Positions 43,165 through 53,780 of a stretch of DNA of 64,000 bases are shown one piece after another (position 1 is the first letter of the stretch; every line of letters starts with the position of its first letter). The translations under genes and the position numbers were made by a program. The stretch is from positions 1-64,000 of the forward strand of contig MCGO01000167.1 in NCBI GenBank assembly GCA_002104985.1. The letters run 5' to 3'. Below the pieces are notes generated by a model, which saw nothing but the letters and a program-made list of their open reading frames with translations, did no database searches and was not told the origin of the DNA. This DNA is from Rhizoclosmatium globosum. Its lineage: Eukaryota > Chytridiomycota > Chytridiomycetes > Chytridiales > Chytriomycetaceae.

Positions 43165-44366
43165 ATGGTAGTCACAACGCGCCTCGCCGCAACGCCAACG
43201 ACCATTGACCAAGTCCTCGAGACAATTCTCGCGAGTTCCAACGCATCGAATCCGTTTCCAATCTCGTTTTGCGGACATCTTCTGTTCCACCGAACGACGG
43301 CCACGGCCACGGCCACGGCTCCGCAGCCAACCAGCCGCCACATTCTCGCATTCTCAGCGACGCCTTTTGAAACAATCGCAAAATGCACGGGCTTTGCGTA
43401 CGTCGACACGCGCGAGGAACAGCACTCAACAACCAACTTCTACTTCAACCGCTCAAACCACCTCTGCGCATCTGCTTCCTCAGAGTTCATTCGCTCGGCA
43501 GTCATCGAGTTGATGAAGTTTGCGGCGACTCTGGAGGATGCTCCGACAAAGAACGGTTTGGTTCTCTTCAACTTTCTGGACCAGCAGTATGTCCCCGTCG
43601 TGAAGGAGGTCTGCAATATCGCGACTGAATTCGGAGCGCATAATGCACTTGTTTTCACTGGTACCACGCTGTCTGAAGCTGGAGAGTTGGTGGTCGATAA
43701 GGCTGCACTTGATGCTTTGAATGTTCAAGCCATTCCTGTCGGAACACGATTCACTGTCAACAATGAAGCCTTCGTCATGGATAGACTTCGACTCAGTGAT
43801 GTCAATGTGATTTGCAGGAACAATAAGCACGCCGAACATGATCCGGTGGAAGTGTGGGAATATCCGAATCGACCTTATGTAGAGTTAGTTCTGGGCGACA
43901 AAATCATTGGACCAATGTCAAGGGTTGCGCGCGTACTTCCGTCGTTGGATTCCCCCGTTCCTGAGGATCTTGGAAGCTTGCCGTGAGTGTGAATTGCAAA
44001 GTTTAATGACACTTAATACCAAATAGACCGGTTTCTTGGTGCTTTGTTCATGTCGGTTTCTCAATCGGTCTTCACTGGACTATGCCTGAATTTCGTAGAA
44101 AAGGGTTGGCAGTGTATTGTACTGCGTCGTCCACAAAAGCGTATCGCGATTACATGCTGTCTGAATCCACTAATGAGGTTCTCGAAAAGCTGGGAATATC
44201 TCGCATTGATTTCCAGAACCCGCAAGATGTTCGAACAGTTGTTCCTCACTGTCACACAGAACTGGCAAATGCTGGAAGTATGGCCATGTTTCGAAAGCTT
44301 GGATATCAAGCTGTGAATGGAGTTGCGATGGATTTCGTGATTGGTTCTTTGAAGGAAGGCTTTTGA
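43165..44366 (+). CDS. GNAT-fold acetyltransferase (FR47-like), paralog 2
   Basis: Start MVVTTRLAATPTTIDQVLET. The N-terminal part aligns with the gene at 8750 (IDQVLETI, TGFAYVDTREE, GPMSRVARVLPSLDSPVPED). An intron (GTGAGT...AATAG, near 43983-44026) is absent in the paralog. The last exon has the acetyl-CoA loop in WTMPEFRRKGLAVYC and an FR47-type HCHTELANAGSMAMFRKLGY. There is an insert after the loop not present in paralog 1. The substrate is unknown. Same strand as, and 34 kb from, paralog 1. Confidence 0.75.
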
Positions 44367-44493
44367 ATCAATAGAGTTATCTTTGTATTTGACCTGCGAT
44401 ATGAAGGAAGGCACCTACTCTTAGGGAAGTTTTCAGTATCTATAACGAATAGCAGAACGTTCCCTTCTATTTATTTACAAGAATTCAAATGAA

Positions 44494-45684
44494 ATGGACA
44501 CCAGCACCTTTCTGATTCTAATCGAGAGCCTGTCACCCTTTCTATACCCCACAGAGCTCCTCAAACTTCTTTCTACGAATCGGCTGGTTGGCTTCTCTGC
44601 TGCCAGGCTCAAGTCACTCTCTAAGGTTGTTGTGGTTGTGCCAAAGGACGAAGATTGCCAGTCCGTTGCTGATCGGTTTTCGAGCATTGTTCATTCAATA
44701 CGCTATGTCAAACTAAAGCTGAGGAGTATCGATGTGGAAGGCTTTGGAGCGGTCGAAGCGATTACGAATGTGTTCCCAAATCTTCATGGCTTCACTGCAC
44801 CCTGTCTCAGCATTGATTCATGGTTAACGAAGCGACAGACAATCCGCGAACTGGATGTATCAGACTTTTCACCATATCGATCTAATCTGACAACGCTACT
44901 TCAAATACCTCTAATCTTTCCAAACTTGGAGTCATTGTCATTTGCGAAGTCTCTCGTGCAAGATATATCGCCTCTAATTAGTGTGCCTACTTTGAAGCAT
45001 CTTTCACTGTCCAACACTCGCGTTCATGATTTGACGCCTCTCAAACACCTGATTGATTTGGTCTCACTGGATTTGGGACATTCACAAGTAACAGACATAA
45101 GTGCCTTGTGTGGTTTACAAAAGCTCGAGTCGATTTCACTGGATTATGTGGCCTGTCTTGACTTCTCTCCTCTTCAATCACTTAAATTACTTCGAAAACT
45201 CAGGATGAGAAATTGCTGCTGTCTGTCCTTTGACTTTCTCCGAGGACTTTGCTTTCTAGAATACCTTGATATCAGTTTCCACTTTATTTCCGATGTCGGA
45301 TTCCTGCAAAAAGTGCCAACACTTCGACATCTTGAAGCCTCACTTCCCAATATCCACGACGCGTCTGCGATCCGGCATCTGCCTCTCCTTCAATCGCTTA
45401 ATTTGTCGAACTCGAAAATTGACAACATCGAGTTTTTGCGGGATATGACGAACCTCACTTCGTTGGATATTGCAAGAACGAATGTCGCGGACTTGACTCC
45501 TCTTCTCTCCAATCACTTTATGCACTCCCTCCGCGTCTTACAACTCTCGTTTACAAAGATACGTCCTGAATCTGTTGATGTATTGATCCAGTTGAACCAA
45601 CTCCGCGTTCTAAACTTAAGAGGAACGAAAGTCTCTGTCGCACCACTTGCTTCGCTATGCAATCTACAAGAACTATTAACTTAA
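44494..45684 (+). CDS. Leucine-rich repeat protein (internalin-like repeats), cytosolic
   Basis: A single frame of 396 residues. The N-terminal 100 residues are helical (LILIESLSPFLYPTELLKLL), possibly a degenerate F-box. From there the chain is a run of about ten short repeats with the internalin-type pattern L-x-x-L-x-L-x-x-T-x-V-x-D-L-x-P-L (LKHLSLSNTRVHDLTPL, LVSLDLGHSQVTDISAL, LTSLDIARTNVADLTPL). No signal peptide or membrane segment. Probably a protein-binding scaffold or F-box-LRR protein; partner unknown. Confidence 0.65.
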   Translation: MDTSTFLILIESLSPFLYPTELLKLLSTNRLVGFSAARLKSLSKVVVVVPKDEDCQSVADRFSSIVHSIRYVKLKLRSIDVEGFGAVEAITNVFPNLHGFTAPCLSIDSWLTKRQTIRELDVSDFSPYRSNLTTLLQIPLIFPNLESLSFAKSLVQDISPLISVPTLKHLSLSNTRVHDLTPLKHLIDLVSLDLGHSQVTDISALCGLQKLESISLDYVACLDFSPLQSLKLLRKLRMRNCCCLSFDFLRGLCFLEYLDISFHFISDVGFLQKVPTLRHLEASLPNIHDASAIRHLPLLQSLNLSNSKIDNIEFLRDMTNLTSLDIARTNVADLTPLLSNHFMHSLRVLQLSFTKIRPESVDVLIQLNQLRVLNLRGTKVSVAPLASLCNLQELLT

Positions 45685-45808
45685 ATAAATGACTATTTTA
45701 AAAATCTGGGCTGCAGTGGAATCGCTTGTTGAGTATAAGTATAAGAGTATACTATTTGTCTACTTTATTTTCACGTCATTTAACTTTCAAGATTCTCATC
45801 AGACCGCC

Positions 45809-47358
45809 TTACTGACAAACAAAGCCACAAATATCGTAAATGGAATCAACGCATGGAGCCTTGTTATTTCCCCAGTGAACATTAACACAATATGGGTACG
45901 CGTTTCCGATGGCTGTAAGACAACCAGACTTATCACAAGAGGGGTCCAAAGCAGAGCCGGTTGAACATGGATCATGAGCACATTTTTTGCCTTGGTTCCA
46001 CTTTGCTGGGTTTATTGTTGGACCTGTTTGAGTAGTGGTAGTGGTGGTAGTGGTGGTAGTGGTTGTTGTTGTAGATGTTGTCTTAGTTTTAGAAGACGTG
46101 ACTAATGATGTCTTTGCGATGGAAACTGTGGTTGAGGTCGGAGTAATGGCTTTGGTAGTGCTGGTAGTGGTGCTGGTTTTGGTGTTCACGACGGAGGTGG
46201 TTGCCGGAAGAGGCGCCAGACTGAAATGAACTGACGCATCGGTTGGAGAAGTCAGGTACGTTTTATCAGGAACAACGCCGGAGACTGGAACACGTGCAGG
46301 CACAGACAAAGATCCAACTAAAGTTCCTGAAGAAGTAATCCAATCAACTTGAATCTGGTTCTTATTGATTCTCAAGTGCGAAAAGCCGAGACTAGCTTCT
46401 AAAGATTGGTCGGTTGTCAATTGAGCACTGAAAGACGTGTCCACAGGTGCACAGTATGAGCTAACTTGACCTCCGGAGCCAGACTGAACCTGCAACGTCT
46501 TTCCATTGTTGGTAACATATCCAGCCATAGAATGACTGTGTCCATTCATATACGCGCTAACGTTCCATTTGTTCAAAATCGCAAGCAGAGCTTGAAGGTC
46601 TGGTGACGAGTCTTTACCCCCACAAGTGTAGGTTGGATGGTGTCCCACAACGATAATGTACTGATCGTTGTTTGCTTGGGCAATCGCGTTTTCAATCCAG
46701 GCGAGCTGCTTTTTGTTGGTTTTGGCGGATGTGGACCACCCCATTGCCTGGAAATTCTGGTCCATAGCATTCTTTGATCCTCCCGCATTGTACGCAAGGA
46801 AATCCGTTTCGATGAATAGGAAAGTTGCGAACACTCCTGTGTCGATTTGCACACGCTTCGTGTAGAAAAAGTCTGGAAGAATCCAGTTTGGGTCTTGATA
46901 CTCCAATTCGTAGATTTGAGAGTTAACTGTGTACCAATCATGGTTTCCTATTCGCGTATACCATGTTAGCAATCCTCGTTTTGCTGACAACTTGTTTTAC
47001 CAAGAACGGACCACCAAGGCAAGCTCTTGATCGAGTCACCATTGTACACGTTCTTCCAGTAAGAAGCAAACTTGGGATCGTTTACAGCCTGCACAGCTTC
47101 ATAGGATGCTTGGCCTTGGTAGAAGTTGTCTCCAAGATTGATGATCGCGGACGGCTGCGTCTTGGCAGCCCAAATGTTCATCTGAGCGGCAACGGCTGTC
47201 TGGTCGCTGTTGTCTGTTCCCCAATCTCCAACGATCAAAGCGTCAAAAGCTGGACCTGGGAGGAGGGTGAATGGTGCCGCTGTGTTAACTCCAGCTGCAG
47301 GCAAGGCATAAACAGTGGAGGCAGCCGTGAGGACAAGACCAATAAGGTAAGCGTTCAT
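45809..47358 (-). CDS. Secreted purple acid phosphatase-like enzyme with Cys-rich C-terminal module
   Basis: Hydrolyses phosphate monoesters using a two-metal centre. Signal peptide MNAYLIGLVLTAASTVYALP. The five metallophosphoesterase motifs are present: GDWG, GDNFY, GNHDW, GHHP and GHSH (family usual GHDH; both His kept). A GTAAAA...AATAG intron (about 46948-47010) splits VLG and NHDW. The catalytic domain of about 320 residues is followed by a Thr/Ser-rich linker encoded by a GTG/GTT repeat (46034-46075), probably O-glycosylated, and a C-terminal module with eight Cys (KCAHDPCSTGSALDPSC ... YDICGFVCQ). The module may bind cell wall or chitin. Likely extracellular phosphate scavenging. Confidence 0.75.
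46034..46075. repeat. Trinucleotide-rich coding repeat (Thr linker)
   Basis: GTGGTAGTG/GTTGTT-type repeats on the plus strand encode a poly-Thr linker in the acid phosphatase on the minus strand. Confidence 0.75.
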
Positions 47359-48693
47359 TGGTAGACTACTTTTCTTTGGGACTTAATTTGGCGTGTGCCC
47401 TCGTCTGTCCATTTCAAGTTCAAGCCGACAAGAATGCAATCATTTCTAAACAAAATGAAACAAAAGAAATCGTATTTTGTAGAAGAGTGAAAATGATATG
47501 ACGTGAACTTGAGCAGTTTTAGTATCTGAGTCAGTGCGTGGCCTCTTTCCTGCTGCGTGCCCTTTTATTTAATCAACAGTTGATATTTCTTAAAACCAAG
47601 ACTTACGTGGCAATAACTCATCTTTCTGCTGTAATCAACATATCTTTGTTCAAACAAGGAAAACGTTTCAATTCAGTCTCTTCTCCTCTTGATTGCAACT
47701 GGAACTGATTTAACTGAGCGAGCTTTACGAATTTGCGCCGCTTTCAGCGTGTTTAGTTTTCAAAATCCACAATATACATTTGTCTGTCTTTTAAAGGTTC
47801 CAACGCATGCGGAAAATTGATATATGAAAAATCATGTCCAAATACAACTGCAAGAATCAAGAATTCGATTTACCGATTATATTCCTGTATTAAACTGAGG
47901 GTGGAGCAACAAATACGGACCAGACGAATTGAGGTACCCATCGGGACACTTGCAAACTAGGAGGCGCTTTACTTTTCGCGCCAGTTAATGTTGCATATTA
48001 AGTTAAAAGGGATCTTTGTGCATTTAATTAAACGGCAATTGACAACAAAATCGGTGACTTAATCTGTATTGCCTGGGTTTGGTTAGCACATAATCTTCAA
48101 TGTCGCTATACGCGCTGAACTAGATGATAGTACAACAAGGACAAAGGCATAAATGGAAATGGTTCCAAACCAGCAATTATTCAAGCCGTATAGTCCTGCA
48201 AGAAAAAAGATGATCGCTTGTCCAGCTCAAATGGATTTGCTTGCTGTCTGGATTAAGTCAAACCGCTCTCTGGAGAGTTAAGTTATCATCCAGACTATAT
48301 TGTACTATTGGACATATGAATGCTGGAGGCCTGGATCTCTTGGTGATGCAAACTATATTCAAGACGTGTGGAAGTGGATATGACAACCCGATTTTGCACC
48401 ATTATGAGGAGGATGTTTAAAAGAGAAAGAGAGCGAACTAGTTAAAGTACGCTTTTGGTATGAAACAGGATGGTCACTTATCTGCTTTTAATCCCCACGG
48501 ATTTTGCCAAGAAACATTTGCTTCCCGAGGAATGATAAAACAAATGGGTAAACGTTGTTGTTCTTTCGCTGATTTTGTGTGGACTGTTTTGGAGTTCTCC
48601 GTGGCTAGCCAGTCGAACATTGAACCAACCACACCCATTACAAAACCAGCCGCGAATCTTCCTTTCTCTTTCCCAAAAACAATCACCAAACCA
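47359..48693. other. Long intergenic region, no gene seen
   Basis: This 1.3-kb gap between two secreted-protein genes that diverge from it is AT-rich and lacks sizeable open frames; an open frame at 48460-48690 merges into the signal peptide exon of the next gene and is probably leader. It likely holds both promoters. I see no RNA gene. Confidence 0.5.
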
Positions 48694-50747
48694 ATGCAAC
48701 TCTTCACCTTTCTCGCGATCGCATCGACGCTCGCCTCTTCCGCGCCGGTGCCCGACTGGATGCAAGACCTGCACAACAACGTGGTCGATGTGACGGGCAT
48801 CCAGAACAACCAGCCATGCAAGGCCTCCGATCGCTGCGCAGGTGGATTCGTGTGTTGCGCTGTTCCTGGTGCTTCGGGGAAGATGGCCTGTATCGACAAG
48901 GATGGTGCGTTGATTCGTTTGAGTGTTCTGCTTGAATGCCATCTTAATCGTAATTAATAATAGCGTGTCCGTCTTCGGCTTCGCGTGCTGCAACTTCATC
49001 AACAACCAACAGCAACAGCACAACGAGTGCATCGGGTTCAGGTGGAAGCTCTGGCCAGCCTTCCGATGCTTGTTCAAAAGGTGCTGTCACCATCGCCAAC
49101 ATGTACTCAGCCTGCAAAATGGACGTGCAAACACTCATGAATAACCCATCATTTGTGCCGTCGCTCGACCAAGCCACGTGTCTTTGTGCTGCCGTTAACC
49201 AGCAGAATCTTGGCTCTATTTTGAATAGCTGCTCAGGTCCAAACGACGGGGACGTTGCCTCGTCAGTTAAATCATTGCAACAAAGCTGTGGGCAGCTTTC
49301 TGGTTCTGGTAGTCCGCAACCAAACACTGGAAGTGCACAAGGTTCTTCCCAACCATCCCAAACTTGTGCCAACAGCGCCAACGGCTTAGCGAAAATCTAC
49401 TCCGACTGCAAAATGGACTTCCAAACTATAACAAGCAATCCAAACTTCACTCCAACTCAAGACCAAGTCACGTGTATCTGTTCTCCATCAAACATCCAAA
49501 GTTTCGGCGTGATTGCCAAGAGTTGTGCCGGACCCACTGATGGAGATGTCGCATCTTCTGTTACCGCTCTCCAACAAAGTTGTGCCCAGGTTGCGGGTGG
49601 TAACACTGGTACCAATACAACTAACACTGGAACCGTAAACAGTGCTGTTCCAGACTGGATCACTTGCAGAACAGGAGACACCTGTGCTACCAAAAACTTT
49701 GTTTGTTGTGTCGCACCGGATGATGTAGCTAGTGGTAAATCCACTTGTCGTCCTCAGACTTTCTGTTCAGCCAACGGAACTGGCAGCACTGGAAGCAATC
49801 AAAGCGGCAACACAATTGCAGACTGGATGACTTGTAAGAACGGTGATACTTGCAAAACCAATGGATTCACTTGTTGTGTTGCTCCTGAAGACACTCTTTC
49901 TGGAAAGTCTACTTGCCGTCCAAAAAGTTTCTGTTCTACTGGAAACGGCTCTACTACTGGAACCGGGACTGTTTCAGGGCAAGGAAACACTGGCACGAAC
50001 AACCTCATTGCGGACTGGATGACTTGCCCCCGAGGAGTTGCAGACCTCTGTTCTACAAGCAGCTTCTCCTGCTGCATCGCTCCAGACGACGTGTCCTCCA
50101 AAAAGTATACTTGCCGTCCTCCAGGATTCTGCGTAGCTGGTACAAGTGGACCCAACACTCAAGGACCCAAGGTTGTTTCTGACTGGCAGACTTGCCAAAA
50201 GGGCGACACATGTGCATCTTCTAGCTGGGTTTGTTGTGTGGCTCCAGCTGATACTCCTTCTGGAAAGTCTACTTGTCGTCCACAAAACTTTTGTGCCACC
50301 AATGGGCTTGTTGGTGGTTCTCCATCCAACGGACCATCAAGTGGACCATCAAGTGGACCATCCAACGGTCCGTCAAATGGTCCGTCAAATGGTCCGTCAA
50401 ATGGTCCATCTAACGGTCCATCTAACGGTCCATCTAACGGTCCGTCAAATGGTCCGTCAAATGGTCCATCTAACGGTCCATCTAACGGTCCATCTAACGG
50501 TCCATCTAACGGTCCATCTAACGGTCCATCTAACGGACCAAACGGACCTTCCAACGGAGTCGCAGCCAACACAGGTAACAGACTTCTATCCAACGAATGC
50601 ATCAAAGATTCTTGGACTTGTGCTGGTGATGCAAAGACTATCCTCGTTTGTGGACAGTCTGGACAGGGCTTGAACTGGATTCCAGCCCAACAATGCCAAT
50701 ATGGAACATCATGTTACGATAACGGATCTGTTGTTCGTTGCATTTAA
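48694..50747 (+). CDS. Secreted Cys-rich repeat protein with PSNG minisatellite and C-terminal carbohydrate-binding-like module
   Basis: Signal peptide MQLFTFLAIASTLASSAPVP. One intron (GTGCGT...AATAG, about 48904-48964) splits D-K-D and A-C-P. Modules in order: a short Cys module (CKASDRCAGGFVCC); two diverged repeats with CKMDVQTL/CKMDFQTI and TCLCAA/TCICSP; four copies of a ten-to-twelve-Cys-spaced unit (DWMTCKNGDTC, F-x-CCVAPED, SGKSTCRPKSFC); about 18 PSNG/PSSG tetrapeptides from a 12-bp minisatellite (50330-50545); and a C-terminal Cys domain SWTCAGDAKTILVC ... QYGTSCYDNGSVVRCI, similar in spacing to chitin-binding CBM19. It looks like a cell-wall or adhesion protein. No membrane anchor. 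Confidence 0.65.
50330..50545. repeat. 12-bp coding minisatellite (PSNG repeat)
   Basis: About 18 tandem 12-bp units, in two variants, TCAAATGGTCCG/TCAAATGGTCCA and TCTAACGGTCCA/TCTAACGGTCCG, in blocks, so larger blocks have also duplicated. In frame throughout. Confidence 0.85.
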
Positions 50748-50828
50748 TAAGTTTAAGGATCAATAAACGTGTATGTTGTTATACCCCACGAAAATCAGAA
50801 TTGTCACTTCAATTTTCTGGACGACACT

Positions 50829-53083
50829 ATGACTGACCTCGCACCACCCGCAATCAATATCGAAGTCAGCAGTGCAGATGGCCACTCTCCAGCTCCATCA
50901 ATAGGCCGTGGAGGATTGTCACCTATGCACAATGGGACGTCCGCAATGGGATCTTCACAAAATCTTCAAATGTCAGCTCTCTCCCTCAATCAGGGTCAAG
51001 GCGGTTCTAAATCTCCATTAGTAGCTGATGCTGGGGATCCACTTGATATGTTTGCGGGTATGAACGCCAAGGAACGCAGGATGGCACAGAGACGTTGTAT
51101 CGCTGAAGATAAAGACTGGAACCTCGCTCTTGTGGAAAAACTATCCGAGCTCTGTCTTCGAGTTATCGTGACTAACTTTGAAAGTATGTAGCCATTGTCA
51201 TGTTTGAGTTTCGGATGAAGTACTGAATGGTATGGAACAGAATGTCACAAGTTTTTGAACGGAATCCCAACCAAACACCGTGAACGCGTTTTAAGCTCTA
51301 TCTCCGTCAATCTTCCGTTAGCCATAGCTGCGAATTTGATTCCGGACGAGTCTTACTGGAAGCGGAGAGCAACTGCACACTTTAAAAACTGCGATCCCAG
51401 CAACGCAAGCGTGAATCGCGCGATCGGAAATGGAATCGGAGGATTTGGTGGTGGTTTGATGGGTATTGCACCTTTGGTTGGACCTACGAAAGGAGCTCCA
51501 GTCCAAAATGATATTCCAAAGATTGGGTTGGCTGAATATCCCGTTAAAAGCTTAGAAGATATCTGGATGGGTTTCGGCGCCGCCTCGGCTCCTGAAACCT
51601 CAGCCGCACCTAATATAGCTCCTGCTGCTACTGCCGATAGCTTGGGGATCGGGTCGTTGAGTAGACAACTCAGTGGCTTGGATCAAAATGCAATTCGACA
51701 GAGTACAATCAACCCAACCAGTTCGGGTGAAAAGCCGTCGTCAAAAGGAGAAAAATACATCAAACCGAATGCAGTGGACGCTGGTCGATGGAAGACTCTG
51801 TTTTTCGAGTTGCACATCCAAAACCTGGTTGAAGCCATGTCTCCAAAAAAGATTGGAGGATTGGAGGAGATTGCAGGTATATGTTTTGGTTTTTGACTCC
51901 TTGGGTCTAAATCCGTAATTTAGAGCTTCAGCGAGAACTACGATTTGCAGCTCCATTTCTCAGGAGACTCGATATTCGTCAATTAAAGCCAACTGAACCA
52001 TTAGAAGGAGAAGTTGTCAAGTCCACAGACCCACCGTCGGACCACATGGATTTGACATTACTTGTCGGTGAACTGGTGTATCTGCGAGACTTGAAGATTT
52101 ACTACGGTGTACGAGATTGTGGTATCAATTTCTCCTGGAAGCTCTTTGGAATGACTCTAAATGATTGCCTGAATTTGTGTAATGCGATCAAACTGACTTC
52201 CAGTTTGGAAACGCTTGTTATTCAAGCATCTGGAATCGACGATGATCGAGCTCGTTTAATCTCATCTGCTTTACTGGACAATAAGACTATCAAGAAGCTT
52301 GGTATGTGTATTTTTAGATATTGATCTTTGTACTAAAACGGTTCAGATTTGTCCCACAACAAAATTGGAGACTCAGGCGCTAGAGGAATCGCAAAAGTTC
52401 TTGCGTCACCGACATGTCTCCTCACGCACTTGGACATATCGAATAATCAGATTAAGCAAGAGGGGGCACATTCAATTGGAAAGGCGCTACAGATCAACTC
52501 GACTTTAATCCACCTCAACCTCAGAATGAATCGTCTTGGAGATGCGGGAGGTGCTGACTTTTGCATGTGCCTCTCAAAGACTGTCGCTCTGTCGCCAAAC
52601 TACAAACCACCTCCACCACCTGCACCAATGCCGATTATTGAAGGCGAGCTTCCTGTCATCAAAAAAGTCCCATCGCCTTTCGTTCCTTCTAACCTTTGCT
52701 CTTTGGATATGGCGAGTAACGCGCTCGGAATGGAAACCGTACAAGCGTTGTGTGTTCTGTTAAAGAAGGGAGGGAAGAACTTGAAGTATCTGGATTTCAG
52801 TTGCAACAAACTTGGAGATGGAACGCCCAAAACTCCTGGTGGATCCGTGTTGCCTGGCGGGAAGCCTCAGGCTGGTGCTCGACCAGAGAAGGAGCAGGAT
52901 TTAGCTGGAAAGATGTTGTTCGAAGCTGTCAGTCAAAACAAGGTAAGCCTTTTTGCTTTTGTATCCTTCACACTTAAACTCTCTTGTCAGTATATCACGC
53001 ATTTTGATATTAGGGTGACTGAACTTTCAAATGAACATATGATTGCAATCAAGGGAATTATCGCCGAGAATTGTGCCCAGTGA
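50829..53083 (+). CDS. DRC5/TCTE1-like subunit of the axonemal nexin-dynein regulatory complex
   Basis: MTDLAPPAINIEVSSADG leads to a disordered N-terminus and then the family signature LCLRVIVTNFE (intron) KCHKFLNGIPTKHRERVLSS and ISVNLPLAIAANLIPDES-YWKRR. After an insert rich in G and A comes RWKTLFFELHIQNLVEAMSP, then a ribonuclease-inhibitor-type LRR domain (LVIQASGIDDDRARLISSAL, LDISNNQIKQEGAHSIGKAL, LRMNRLGDAGGADFCMCL, LDMASNALGMETVQAL), ending at TGA 53081-53083. Five introns are indicated. Signature and LRR type match TCTE1/DRC5, which is needed for flagellar beating. This is strong evidence that the organism builds motile flagella. No gene break seen. Confidence 0.8.
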
Positions 53084-53260
53084 ATGTTTTACTGTCACAT
53101 CTATTTATTCGTCTTGTTATCAAATAAAGTACCCTGTTTTACGTTTGGTTGGTCTCTGGTTGCGCAGTTACACGGACTGCGCACAAAGCAATCCCAAAAT
53201 CATTTTTACACATCAAGAAAAAGAGTCTGATAAGCGGGACAGGCATTGAAGGTAGATGTC

Positions 53261-53296
53261 CACACTTGGCTTCGGCCTTGCTGTGTGACACATATG

Positions 53297-53327
<31 letters not shown>

Positions 53328-53391
53328 GGCTCCCTGTGTAAGGATGACACGCATATCTTGAGTGGATGCCGGTTCGCCGGTAATATTTTTT
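53261..53391 (+). ncRNA. U6 spliceosomal snRNA
   Basis: 5' hairpin with a UUCG loop (GGC-TTCG-GCC) at 53268-53277, then ATTGGAACGATACAGAGAAG and ATTAGCATGGC with the invariant ACAGAGA box and AGC triad, followed by AAGGATGACACGC as in other U6 RNAs. The RNA ends in a CCGG-TTCG-CCGG hairpin and a T6 run at 53386-53391, consistent with RNA polymerase III. The 3' hairpin makes it about 130 nt, longer than the common 100-110 nt. Confidence 0.92.
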
Positions 53392-53780
53392 GATTTATGT
53401 TGACTTGTGGTTGGTTGCATTGGTAAAATGAACTGCATTCAGCCAGTACAATGGGATATCACTTTTACTTTGCTAAAGTACGTTTATTAAAAATTTGAGA
53501 CTGCAGTTTGTGCTCTTGGGCATCATACTGCCCTTGATGGGTTTGCTCGATGTATGCGGATTTGCTTGGTGACAATTCCAAGTCAAGACTGCCATCAACC
53601 TCCCCACACATTCTTAAGTCCGATATAACGGGAAACCCTTAGTACATCAATCTTATAGTTGGAGCGCCTCTTCCCTTCCTTTGACGTTAGCCCCTGATCA
53701 TCCAAAACTTCTGGCGAAACCAGCCACAACGATCGACCACTGTACCACAATTGAGCCTCATATAATCAACTTGATCTGAA
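53392..53780. other. Intergenic, no gene seen
   Basis: Between U6 and KAP3. No open frame or RNA fold I recognise; presumably the KAP3 promoter. Confidence 0.5.

Noticed and set aside
45266..45525. Extra frames inside the LRR gene
   Set aside because: They are out-of-frame shadows of the intact 396-residue LRR protein.
50159..50673. Repetitive frames GPLDGPLDG and VHLTVHLT over the minisatellite
   Set aside because: They are other-frame readings of the 12-bp repeat in the secreted protein gene.
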